Shown here: positions 16,115-23,333 of the stretch, piece after piece
How the letters are laid out: every line of letters begins with the position of its first letter
How positions within the stretch are numbered: position 1 is the first letter of the stretch
DNA from: JAWLHK01 sp041690355 [NCBI: bacterium]
GTDB lineage: Bacteria > J088 > JAWLBW01
Length of the DNA: 64,000 nt
Direction of reading: 5' to 3'
Assembly: GCA_041690355.1 (NCBI GenBank)
Contig: JAWLHK010000007.1
Span: forward strand, 157,452-221,451
Notes under the pieces: generated by a model
Database searches by the model: none
The model's input: the letters and a program-made list of their open reading frames with translations, nothing else
What the model was told of the DNA's origin: nothing
Program-made: the position numbers and the translations under genes

Positions 16115-17449
16115 ATGGATCTGCTCTTCGAAGCCTTCTCGGGAATCGCCGGCGACATGACGGTCGCGGCATTGCTGGACCTCGGCGTCGACCGGGCGCA
16201 GTGGGAGGCCGAGCTGCGCAAGCTCGCGCTCGAAGAGGCGTGGCAGGCCGAACTCACGCGCACGCAGCGGCACCGGATCGAGGGTAACCATATCCGCTTC
16301 ACCGTCGACGGCCGCTCCATCGACATGCCGCTCGAACCCGAACACCCGCATGCACACGGCCATGGACACGATCACGATCATGGCCACGCTCACGACCACG
16401 ACCACGGACACGAACACGGACACGGACACGAACACGGACACGAACACGAACACGAGCACGAACACGAACACGATCACACGCACCGCGCCTGGCGCGACAT
16501 CCGGCGTCTGATCGAGGATTCGGACCTGCGGCCGCGGGCGCGCGACTTCGCCCTACGGATCTTCGGGCGCATCGCCGCCGCCGAAGCGAAGCTGCACGGT
16601 GTTTCGGTCGATGAAGTCCACTTCCACGAAGTGGGCGGCCTGGATGCCATCCTCGACGTGTGCGGAACGGCGGTCGCCCTCGATCTGCTCGATGTGGAGC
16701 GGATCTACTGCCAGCCGTTGCCCGTCGGCACCGGCGCCGTGCGCGCGGCCCACGGCGTCATGCCGCTGCCGGCGCCGGCGACCGCCGAGATCCTGCAGGA
16801 TTTTCCGCTTCGGCGCGTGGATCTCGATTTCGAGCTCGTCACCCCGACGGGCGCCGGGATCGTCGCGGCCCTCGCCTCTCCCGAAGTTCCGCCGCGCTAT
16901 CGGATCCGCCGCATCGGATACGGATGCGGAACCCGGGATGACCGGCGGATCGCCAATGTCCTGCGGATCTTCGCCATCGAGGCGGCAGAGCCGCCGTCCG
17001 GCGGGCAGGAAGTCGTCACGGTCTTGGAAACGACGATCGACGATTCGACCGGCGAGTGGGTGGCCGACCTGGCCGAGAAATTGCGCGCCGCGGGGGCTCT
17101 CGACGTCTGGAGCACGGCGGTGCAGATGAAGAAGGGGCGCGCGGGGGTCACGCTCAGCGTGCTCGCCGCGTCGTCCGACGCCGGGCGCATGGCCGAGCTG
17201 TGCTTTCTGCACTCGACGACCATCGGCGTCCGCATGCGCACCGAATCGCGCATCGTGCTCGCGCGGCGCGCGGCCGCCGTCGAAACGCCGTGGGGCGCGG
17301 TTCAGGTCAAGGTCGTGACGCTGCCCGACGGCCGCGAAAGGGCCACCCCCGAGCACGACAGCTGCGCGGCAGTGGCGGCGCGGTCGGGCATTCCCCTGGT
17401 CGACGTCTACCGGGCCGCTGCCGCAGCCCCGGTGCCGAAGGACGGCTGA
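16115..17449 (+). CDS. larC: LarC, nickel insertion protein, with a large His-rich insert
   Basis: 444 residues as one uninterrupted frame. The LarC1 part starts MDLLFEAFSGIAGDMTVAALLDLGVD and contains EVHFHEVGGLDAILDVCG; the LarC2 part (from about 290) has VLETTIDDSTGEWVADLAEKL and KKGRAGV. In Lactobacillus plantarum the two halves are joined by a programmed frameshift, which is not needed here. LarC inserts nickel into the dithiolated pyridinium cofactor using CTP. Residues about 76-124 are almost only His, Asp, Glu and Gly, encoded by hexamer repeats, a plausible nickel store. The stop lies directly against the convergent psd stop. Confidence 0.95.
   Translation: MDLLFEAFSGIAGDMTVAALLDLGVDRAQWEAELRKLALEEAWQAELTRTQRHRIEGNHIRFTVDGRSIDMPLEPEHPHAHGHGHDHDHGHAHDHDHGHEHGHGHEHGHEHEHEHEHEHDHTHRAWRDIRRLIEDSDLRPRARDFALRIFGRIAAAEAKLHGVSVDEVHFHEVGGLDAILDVCGTAVALDLLDVERIYCQPLPVGTGAVRAAHGVMPLPAPATAEILQDFPLRRVDLDFELVTPTGAGIVAALASPEVPPRYRIRRIGYGCGTRDDRRIANVLRIFAIEAAEPPSGGQEVVTVLETTIDDSTGEWVADLAEKLRAAGALDVWSTAVQMKKGRAGVTLSVLAASSDAGRMAELCFLHSTTIGVRMRTESRIVLARRAAAVETPWGAVQVKVVTLPDGRERATPEHDSCAAVAARSGIPLVDVYRAAAAAPVPKDG
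16339..16485 (+). repeat. Hexamer repeats encoding the His-rich tract of LarC
   Basis: Coding repeat of GACACG, AACACG, GAGCACG and GATCATGG-type units giving alternating His with Asp, Glu or Gly. Such arrays expand and contract by slippage without breaking the frame, since the unit is six bases. Confidence 0.8.
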
Positions 17450-18301
17450 TCAGCGCTTGCGGACGGCGACCACCTCGCCGATGGCCTCGCCGAGCTTCAC
17501 GACCTGATCGGTCTGAAAGCGATCGAGTTTCACCCGCCCCTTTTCGAAGAGAAGAATGACGGTCGAGCCGAACTCGAAGCGGCCGATCTCGTCTCCCTTC
17601 GCCAGGCGGCGCGGAAAATCGATATCCTTGCTGTAGGGGCGCCCGCCGGCGACGTTCGTCGTGAAGTCGCCGTAGACGACCCGCACGCTGCCGACGATGG
17701 TCGCGCCGACCTTGACGAGGCCGACCAGCCCCGCCGAGGTTTCCAGATAGGTGATCAGGCGTTCGTTGCGGGCGAACAGATTGGAAACATTCCGCACGGC
17801 GAAAGGGTTTACGGGGAACAGTGCCCCCGGCACGTAGGTCGCCGAAACGATGCGCCCCCCGAGCGGAACGTGAATGCGGTGATAATCCTGCGGGCTCAGG
17901 TAGATGGTGACGAACTCCCCGTCGAGGTAACGCTCGGCGGCTTCGCGATCGCCGCCGACGAGATCGAGAAGGGAGTATTCCCTCCCCTTCACCTGCCAGA
18001 GACGCCCGCGGGTGATCTTGCCGGAGGCGCTCACGCGGCCGTCGACCGGGCTGACGACGACGCCGGCGCCGGGCGCGATGGGACGCAGCCCCTGTTTGAG
18101 CCGGCGCGTAAAGAACTCCACGAGCGTCTGGTACTGCTCGAGGGGCTTCTCGGCCTGATCGAGGTCGATCTTGAAATGGTTCGCGTACCAGGGAATGGCC
18201 ACGCGGCTCGCCGGCGAGCGGGCCAGCCGGCCCACGGTCCGTGAAAGCGCCCGCTGCGGAAGTACGTTCAGCGCGAGCAGTTGCAGAGAATCTTTGAACA
18301 T
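17450..18301 (-). CDS. psd: Phosphatidylserine decarboxylase proenzyme
   Basis: 283 residues from the ATG at 18301 (MFKDSLQLLALNVLP); 12 extra in-frame codons upstream are not family-like. The enzyme makes phosphatidylethanolamine from phosphatidylserine at the inner membrane. Motifs are VSPVDGRVS, the DYHRIHVPLGG region with its catalytic His, and FGST near residues 244-247. At that site self-cleavage between Gly and Ser makes the pyruvoyl group; most members have LGST, and Phe here is a known conservative variant. The length fits the proteobacterial enzyme. It is convergent with larC (stops adjacent) and divergent from the gene at 18349. Confidence 0.96.
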   Translation of the reverse strand: MFKDSLQLLALNVLPQRALSRTVGRLARSPASRVAIPWYANHFKIDLDQAEKPLEQYQTLVEFFTRRLKQGLRPIAPGAGVVVSPVDGRVSASGKITRGRLWQVKGREYSLLDLVGGDREAAERYLDGEFVTIYLSPQDYHRIHVPLGGRIVSATYVPGALFPVNPFAVRNVSNLFARNERLITYLETSAGLVGLVKVGATIVGSVRVVYGDFTTNVAGGRPYSKDIDFPRRLAKGDEIGRFEFGSTVILLFEKGRVKLDRFQTDQVVKLGEAIGEVVAVRKR

Positions 18302-18348
18302 GCCATGCTCTGGGAAATAAAGGTCACAGTATAACACGCGAGGGACCG

Positions 18349-18852
18349 ATGACCGAAGAACTGCGGCTGCGCATTCAGGCTGCGCGTGAGAAGACCTTCA
18401 TGCTGTACGAGGGAAAACAGGTTGCCCACCGCAGCTGCGGGATTGCCCTCGCCGAGACCTTCAACCGCGCCACCCCCGCCTATCAGTCGCTGCGGCGCGG
18501 CGGCATCACGGGCTGCGGCGAATGCGGCGCCGTGAAGGCGGGCGAGCTGATTCTCGGCGAGATTCTCGGCGATCCCGATCCGGCCGGCCCGGTGACCGAC
18601 GAGCTGCGCTCGGCCATGCAGCTTTTTCAGCGGCGCATCACCGAGCGGGTCGATCGCGGCGACAGCCCCGACCTCGTCTGCAACCACCTTACCGCGCAGC
18701 ACGGCGATTTTCTTGGCGAGCGGCGCAAGGCGTTCTGTACGAACCTGGCGGCCATCGTGTCCGAGACCGTGGCCGAGGTGCTCGCCGAGTGCGACCGCCT
18801 TCCCGAGATTACGCCCATCCCGCGCGCAGACGCCGACGGCGGCTCCCGCTGA
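18349..18852 (+). CDS. Cysteine-rich small protein of the C_GCAxxG_C_C type
   Basis: 167 residues. Cysteines fall as SCGIALAETFN (about residue 31), ITGCGECGAVKAGELILGE (about 56-63), LVCNHLT (about 109) and FCTNL (about 129), close to the spacing of the putative redox or export family named after C_GCAxxG_C_C. The fold is probably all helical and the protein cytoplasmic. Function in the family is unknown; a metal or redox role is suggested by the cysteines. It starts 47 bases from psd, sharing a divergent spacer. Confidence 0.75.
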   Translation: MTEELRLRIQAAREKTFMLYEGKQVAHRSCGIALAETFNRATPAYQSLRRGGITGCGECGAVKAGELILGEILGDPDPAGPVTDELRSAMQLFQRRITERVDRGDSPDLVCNHLTAQHGDFLGERRKAFCTNLAAIVSETVAEVLAECDRLPEITPIPRADADGGSR

Positions 18853-18908
18853 ACCCGCCGGGATTTACTCTTGCCGGCACGTGCGGGCAAGGGCCATGCT
18901 GACGAGGC

Positions 18909-19088
18909 ATGGAAAAACCCAAGGCACATTCCGAATCCAGCCCCGCCCCATCTCCTTCCACAGAACCGGCGGAACTCGAGAAGCGGCGGCTGTCGAACAG
19001 CGACGCCGAAGAGCCCCAGGAACATCCAACGGATCCGTGCGACTGGCCCGACCGGATCGCGCGCGCCGAAGACCGCGGCCTGGATTGA
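18909..19088 (+). CDS. Small acidic protein, 59 residues, unknown
   Basis: An ATG at 18909 opens a 59-codon frame ending TGA at 19086-19088. It starts MEKPKAHSESSPAPSPSTEP and ends CDWPDRIARAEDRGLD. The first half is Ser/Pro-rich and likely disordered; the second is acidic with a single Cys-Asp-Trp. The shape recalls small accessory proteins with a disordered head and a short conserved tail, but no family is recognised. It lies 56 bases after the cysteine-rich gene in the same direction. Support is moderate: a clear frame filling the gap, no strong ribosome-binding site. Confidence 0.45.
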   Translation: MEKPKAHSESSPAPSPSTEPAELEKRRLSNSDAEEPQEHPTDPCDWPDRIARAEDRGLD

Positions 19089-19260
19089 GTGACGAGTGAC
19101 GAGTCGGGCAATTGACAATTTTCGATTGACGATTGACGCTTGCGGTCCGGGAAGCACCTGAAGTGCATGGCCCTCGTTTCTTTGGCGCTTGGCGCTCGGC
19201 GCTCTTCCCCCCGGCCTCGCTTCTCAGGAATCAGAACTCAAGAATCAGGAATCGCCCCCG
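19089..19260. repeat. Spacer made of several different short-period repeats
   Basis: Four kinds of near-tandem words follow one another: GAGTGACGAGTGACGAG (about 19087-19104), ATTGACAATTTTCGATTGACGATTGACG (about 19111-19138), TTTGGCGCTTGGCGCTCGGCGCTC (about 19180-19203) and CAGGAATCAGAACTCAAGAATCAGGAATC (about 19226-19254). No open frame is supported. See findings. Confidence 0.6.
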
Positions 19261-19289
19261 GCGTATTGGGCATTCTCACGGGCACGCGC

Positions 19290-19295
19290 TACAAT
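19290..19295 (+). promoter_or_regulatory. -10 box of radA, leaderless arrangement
   Basis: TACAAT ends 7 bases before the GTG at 19303, so transcription should begin within about one base of the start codon. A weak -35 (TTGGGC, 19266-19271) lies 18 bases upstream. Confidence 0.5.
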
Positions 19296-19302
19296 AGCGC
19301 TC

Positions 19303-20697
19303 GTGGCCAAACCCAAAATCGTATTCGTGTGCCAGCAGTGCGGCCAGACCTCGCCCCGCTGGGTCGGCCGCTGCAGCGCCTGCGGCGAGTGGAACTCGTA
19401 CGTCGAAGAGGCGCAGGAGAAGCGCGCCGTGCAGTCGGCCGCTTCGGGCGCCCGCGCCGTGCCGCTCCCCGAGATCGAGCCGCCGCGCGGGGAGCGCTAT
19501 CACACCGGCATCCCCGAACTCGACCGCGTGCTCGGCGGGGGCGTCGTGCAGGGCTCGGTCACGCTCATCGGCGGTGATCCGGGCATCGGCAAGTCGACCC
19601 TGCTCATGCAGGCCCTGAACGGTCTCGCCGCGTCGGGCGCCGCCCTGTACGTCACCGGCGAAGAATCGCCGCAACAGGTGAAGCTGCGCGCGACCCGCCT
19701 CGGCACCCTGCACCCGGGCATCGACGTGCTCTCTGAAACCGCGCTCGACACCGTGCTCGGCGTGCTGGCAGACCGCAAGCCCGTGTTTGCGTGCATCGAT
19801 TCCATCCAGACGCTCTATTCTGCCGACCTGCCGAGCGCGCCCGGATCGGTCGGTCAGATTCGCGAAGTGGCCGCGCGCCTCGTCGACTACGCCAAGCGCA
19901 ATGACTGCGCGCTGTTTCTCATCGGCCACGTGACGAAAGACGGCTCGCTGGCCGGCCCGCGGGTGCTCGAGCACATCGTCGACACCGTGCTCTACTTCGA
20001 GGGTGAACGCGGCCACCCCTTCCGCATCCTGCGCGCCTTCAAGAACCGCTTCGGGTCGACGAATGAAATCGGTGTCTTCGAAATGAAGGAGACCGGGCTG
20101 CGACAGGTCGAGAATCCGAGCGAGATGTTTCTCGCCGAGCGCCCCGTCGGCGCCGCCGGATCGGTGGTCGTGCCCAGTCTCGAGGGAACGCGCCCGATTC
20201 TCGTCGAAGTGCAGGCCCTCGTGAGCGCGAGCGCCTACGGCAATGCCCGGCGCACCGCCATGGGATTCGACGTGAACCGCGTGAACCTGCTCACCGCCGT
20301 ACTCGAGAAGAAAGCGGGCCTGCACCTCGCCGGGCAGGACATCTTCGTCAACGTCGCCGGCGGCGTGCGCCTGGTGGAGCCGGCCGCCGATCTGGCCGTC
20401 GCGCTGGCCATCGTCTCCTCCTTTCGCGAAGAGCCCGTCGATGCGCACACCGTCGTCCTCGGCGAGCTGGGGCTCACCGGCGAGGTGCGGGGGGTCTCGC
20501 AGCTCGAACAGCGGCTGCACGAGGCGCACAAACTCGGGTTCCGCGGCGCCGTGGTTCCCGAAGTCAATCTGCGCCGGCTTGAACGCAACGCGCCGCTCGC
20601 CTGCATCGGCGTCGACAGCGTCGAAGCGCTTCTCGAAGCCTACCCGCGCGGTGAACGCCGCGCCCCGCTGCTGCCCGACCAGAATCGAATCGGTTGA
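19303..20697 (+). CDS. radA: DNA repair protein RadA (Sms)
   Basis: 464 residues from the GTG at 19303; the in-frame ATG at 19189 lies in repeat spacer and is rejected. A zinc finger (Cys10, Cys13, Cys24, Cys27) is followed by a RecA-like ATPase with Walker A GGDPGIGKST near residue 90-99, the RadA signature KNRFG at about 247-251, and a Lon-protease-like C-terminal domain without the active-site dyad. RadA promotes branch migration in recombination. The length matches E. coli RadA (460). The stop codon overlaps the -35 box of the next gene. Confidence 0.97.
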   Translation: MAKPKIVFVCQQCGQTSPRWVGRCSACGEWNSYVEEAQEKRAVQSAASGARAVPLPEIEPPRGERYHTGIPELDRVLGGGVVQGSVTLIGGDPGIGKSTLLMQALNGLAASGAALYVTGEESPQQVKLRATRLGTLHPGIDVLSETALDTVLGVLADRKPVFACIDSIQTLYSADLPSAPGSVGQIREVAARLVDYAKRNDCALFLIGHVTKDGSLAGPRVLEHIVDTVLYFEGERGHPFRILRAFKNRFGSTNEIGVFEMKETGLRQVENPSEMFLAERPVGAAGSVVVPSLEGTRPILVEVQALVSASAYGNARRTAMGFDVNRVNLLTAVLEKKAGLHLAGQDIFVNVAGGVRLVEPAADLAVALAIVSSFREEPVDAHTVVLGELGLTGEVRGVSQLEQRLHEAHKLGFRGAVVPEVNLRRLERNAPLACIGVDSVEALLEAYPRGERRAPLLPDQNRIG

Positions 20698-20722
20698 CGC
20701 TCTCTGACCGGGGGCATATACT
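20694..20722 (+). promoter_or_regulatory. Promoter of the phosphoesterase gene
   Basis: TTGACG (20694-20699), 17 bases, TATACT (20717-20722). One of the clearest sigma-70-type promoters in the window. Its -35 box overlaps the radA stop codon. A leader of about 25 bases follows. Confidence 0.7.
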
Positions 20723-20753
20723 GTACGTGCCCTGCCTTCACGGCACGATTATC

Positions 20754-21413
20754 ATGCGCTTCGGGATTCTCAGTGACACCCATGGGAACATCGACGGCCT
20801 ACAGAAGGCAGTCGAATTCCTGCGCGAAGAACTCAAGGCCAAGCGCATCTTTCATCTCGGCCACGAGTTTGACGACGTCGACGAACTGATCGCCCGCAAG
20901 CGCGCCGCGAAACACGAGCCCGGCGAGGCGACAGACTTTTTTTCGGATCTGGCCGAAGCCCTGACGACGACGCTCGATCTGGCCACCCGCACGGTGCTCA
21001 AGGCCGAGAGCGACGAGCTGAGCATGCTGCGCCGGCTCATGATCCGCGTGCCGGGCGAAGGCGACCGCGCCTACACCGACGGCGCGCACGCCCACATCGA
21101 TTACGAGATGCTCGGCGACCGCATCATCACCCTGGTGCACAACGTCAAGGAACTGAAGAAAGAAGACCTGGCCACGGCGCACATCGTCTTTTACGGCGGG
21201 TCGCATCTTTACCAGGTCGACAGGGTCGGGCACCGGTGGTTCATCAACCCCGGTCATCTCATGAAGGCGACCGACAAAGGGCGTGAGCCGACGTTCGGCT
21301 TTCTCGACGCCGACAACGAGACGCCCGTGTTTCGCATCTACGACCTGAACCTGCAGGTCAGGCTCGAAAAAGAGCTCGTGCTCGACAAGAAGAACAAGTT
21401 CTCGGTCAGCTGA
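20754..21413 (+). CDS. Divergent metallophosphoesterase (YfcE-like)
   Basis: 219 residues from the ATG at 20754 (MRFGILSDTHGNIDGL), which follows the promoter; the frame opens 20 codons earlier inside the promoter. The first motif SDTHGN and the late INPGHL are typical of the YfcE/MJ0936 calcineurin-like family. Others have changed: FHLGHEFDD stands where HLGD is expected, no GNxD segment is evident, LVHN replaces T-HGH, and YGGSHLYQV replaces GHTH. Several metal ligands therefore look substituted. It may be a binding protein or use a different metal site. It overlaps the convergent gene by 8 bases. Confidence 0.75.
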   Translation: MRFGILSDTHGNIDGLQKAVEFLREELKAKRIFHLGHEFDDVDELIARKRAAKHEPGEATDFFSDLAEALTTTLDLATRTVLKAESDELSMLRRLMIRVPGEGDRAYTDGAHAHIDYEMLGDRIITLVHNVKELKKEDLATAHIVFYGGSHLYQVDRVGHRWFINPGHLMKATDKGREPTFGFLDADNETPVFRIYDLNLQVRLEKELVLDKKNKFSVS

Positions 21414-21930
21414 TCGTCCGCAGCCGCTCGAGAATGGCGGCGTACTCGGCGCGCACTTCGCCCGGCATGCGGAACTTCGCGGCCCACCGCCCCCAGAAAC
21501 TGCCCGCTTCCCACTCGCCGACCAGATCGACCTCTGTGCCGTTCTCGCGCGGCTGCAGGGTGACGACGGTGCGGCGCTCGCGCAGCCCCTTGCGCGGGCG
21601 ATCGCCTTCGCGCTCTTCGACGACCTTGACGCCGTACTGCCGGTTCTCAACCCAGGTGGTCACCTGCTCGACGGTCATGCGCGCCTCGGGCCCGGCGCCA
21701 TGGAGCGCCTGGCGCCGCGCCGGGCCGTCCTTGCCGTGCACCCGTTCGGCGCGCGCGTAACCCGGCCGCCAGGCGGAGGTCTGGTCGAGGTCGGTAATCA
21801 CGGCGAAAATCCGCTCGGCGCCCGCGGGCACCCTGCCCGTCACGCGCACCGAGGACGAGCGCGGCAGCAGCGCGGTCGCCACCAGCGCGAGCACGGCGGC
21901 AAAAAGAACGAGATAGACGACGGTTTCCAT
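21406..21930 (-). CDS. Membrane-anchored SRPBCC (polyketide-cyclase-like) protein
   Basis: 174 residues. One N-terminal membrane helix (METVVYLVLFAAVLALVATALL) is followed by a START/SRPBCC-like domain: VRVTGRVPAGAERIFAVITDLDQTSAWRPGYARAERV at the beginning, TVVTLQPRENGTEVDLVGEWEAG in the centre and a long C-terminal helix (EVRAEYAAILERLRTIS). Such domains hold lipids or other hydrophobic ligands; no ligand can be named. GGAGG precedes the ATG. Its 3' end overlaps the phosphoesterase by 8 bases; hemW follows on the opposite side in divergent-like spacing with 46 bases between. Confidence 0.8.
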   Translation of the reverse strand: METVVYLVLFAAVLALVATALLPRSSSVRVTGRVPAGAERIFAVITDLDQTSAWRPGYARAERVHGKDGPARRQALHGAGPEARMTVEQVTTWVENRQYGVKVVEEREGDRPRKGLRERRTVVTLQPRENGTEVDLVGEWEAGSFWGRWAAKFRMPGEVRAEYAAILERLRTIS

Positions 21931-21976
21931 GGTTCGACCTCCGGAGGAGCAGCAGAGCGCCCATATTGTAGCAGGC

Positions 21977-23098
21977 TCAGGCGGGGAGCAGGGTCTCGAC
22001 GACGCTGTCGGCGACAGCCATCCCCTCGACGGTCAGCGCGATCGTTTCGCCCTGACGCCGCACGAGGCCGGCGCGCTCGAGGCCGGCCAGCCGCGAAGCC
22101 GCCGGTTCCCGCTCCAGATGCGCAAATTCGCGAATCGAGAGGCCGTCGCTGCGCCGCAGTCCGACATACATCCGCTCGAGAAGCGCCTCGGCTTCGGTAA
22201 GATTTTCTTCTCCCTCGCGCGGCAGCCGCCCTTCGGCAAGCGGCGACCGCCAGCGATCGTAGGCGCGCAGGTTCCAGAAGCGGCGCCGCGCCTGCGGGTC
22301 GTAGGAGTGGGCCGAGGGGCCGTATCCCCGATAGGCGCCGCCGGTCCAGTAGAGCTCGTTGTGGCGGCTGCGGTGGCCGGGGCGCGCGTAGTTGCTGATC
22401 TCGTAGTGTTCGAATCCGCGTTCGGCAAGGCGCGCGTGCAGAGCGAGAAACTGTTCGCGCTCGTCCTGCTCGGGCGCGGCCGAGAAGCGCCCCTGTTTCC
22501 GGTCGCGCGCCAGCAGGGTGCCTTCGTAGATCGTCAGTCCATAGGCCGAGATGTGGCGTACGCCCGCTTCGACGAGCCGGTCGGCGTCCTCGAGAAGCTC
22601 TTCGCGCCCCAGACAGGGGATGCCGAAGATGAGATCGGCGCTTACCGACTCGAACCCCGCCGCCACGGCCGCGCAGACGGCGCCGAGCGCCTGGCCCGCG
22701 TCATGCGTGCGGCCGAGAGTGCGCAGGTGCACATCCCGCAGCGACTGCACGCCGAGGCTCAGCCGGTTGACGCCTGCCGCCCGATAGCCGGCCAGCCCTG
22801 CGGCATCTTCGGGATTAGCCTCGAGCGTGACCGTGGCATCGGGCCGGCGGGGCACCGCCCGCAGAATGCGCGCGACCTGCTCGGGCGCCAGCAGGCTCGG
22901 CGTTCCGCCCCCGAAATAGACGCTGTCGGCCATCGGCGGCGGATCGAGCGCGATTTCGGCCAGCAGCTCGTCGACGAACCGGTCGACGGGCGGATCACGC
23001 CGCACGACGAAGGCGAAGTCGCAGTAGGGACAACGTCGCCGGCAGAAGGGGATGTGCAGGTAGACGCCGAACGGCGTGACAAGCGGGGCGGAGTTCAT
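21977..23098 (-). CDS. hemW: HemW, radical SAM heme chaperone
   Basis: 373 residues from the ATG at 23098 (MNSAPLVTPFGVYLHIPFC); a 37-residue upstream extension is not conserved. Cys19, Cys23 and Cys26 (CRRRCPYC) bind the radical-SAM cluster, preceded by the GVYLHIPFC motif that separates HemW from true HemN; the N-terminal extension of HemN is absent. YFGGGTPSLL and LGVQSL are the expected SAM-binding motifs. HemW delivers heme to membrane cytochromes rather than oxidising coproporphyrinogen. It is divergent from the hrcA operon, with the CIRCE promoter between them. Confidence 0.95.
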   Translation of the reverse strand: MNSAPLVTPFGVYLHIPFCRRRCPYCDFAFVVRRDPPVDRFVDELLAEIALDPPPMADSVYFGGGTPSLLAPEQVARILRAVPRRPDATVTLEANPEDAAGLAGYRAAGVNRLSLGVQSLRDVHLRTLGRTHDAGQALGAVCAAVAAGFESVSADLIFGIPCLGREELLEDADRLVEAGVRHISAYGLTIYEGTLLARDRKQGRFSAAPEQDEREQFLALHARLAERGFEHYEISNYARPGHRSRHNELYWTGGAYRGYGPSAHSYDPQARRRFWNLRAYDRWRSPLAEGRLPREGEENLTEAEALLERMYVGLRRSDGLSIREFAHLEREPAASRLAGLERAGLVRRQGETIALTVEGMAVADSVVETLLPA

Positions 23099-23217
23099 AG
23101 TTCGGCGTTCATGGTGTCGGGAGCGCAAGGCGGACGCAAGTCCCCGCAGGCCCGGGGCGGAGGAAAAACCGGGTCCGCCTGCCACGCTAACCCCTTGAAA
23201 GTCCTGCAACGTTTGCG

Positions 23218-23246
23218 TTGACGACCGACGGCTCGCGTGCTAGACT
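23218..23246 (+). promoter_or_regulatory. Promoter of the hrcA-grpE-dnaK operon
   Basis: TTGACG (23218-23223), 17 bases, TGC-TAGACT (-10 at 23241-23246, with an extended TGn). The predicted start, about 23253, lies in the left arm of CIRCE, the usual arrangement for HrcA repression. Confidence 0.75.
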
Positions 23247-23251
23247 TAGAC

Positions 23252-23278
23252 TTAGCACTCTCAAAGGCAAAGTGCTAA
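23252..23278 (+). promoter_or_regulatory. CIRCE operator (HrcA binding site)
   Basis: TTAGCACTC - 9 bases - AAGTGCTAA, one mismatch from the consensus TTAGCACTC-N9-GAGTGCTAA. It sits directly after the -10 box and 55 bases before hrcA, so HrcA should repress its own operon until heat or unfolded protein titrates GroE. Confidence 0.95.
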
Positions 23279-23333
23279 TTTTCGAGACCGGGACGGGCAA
23301 GGCCGCAACGACACGGACTTCGGGAGTCTTACG

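Noticed and set aside
16339-16485. A CRISPR-like repeat array in the His-rich stretch
   Set aside because: The units are 6 bases, in frame with larC, and have no spacers; it is a coding low-complexity tract.
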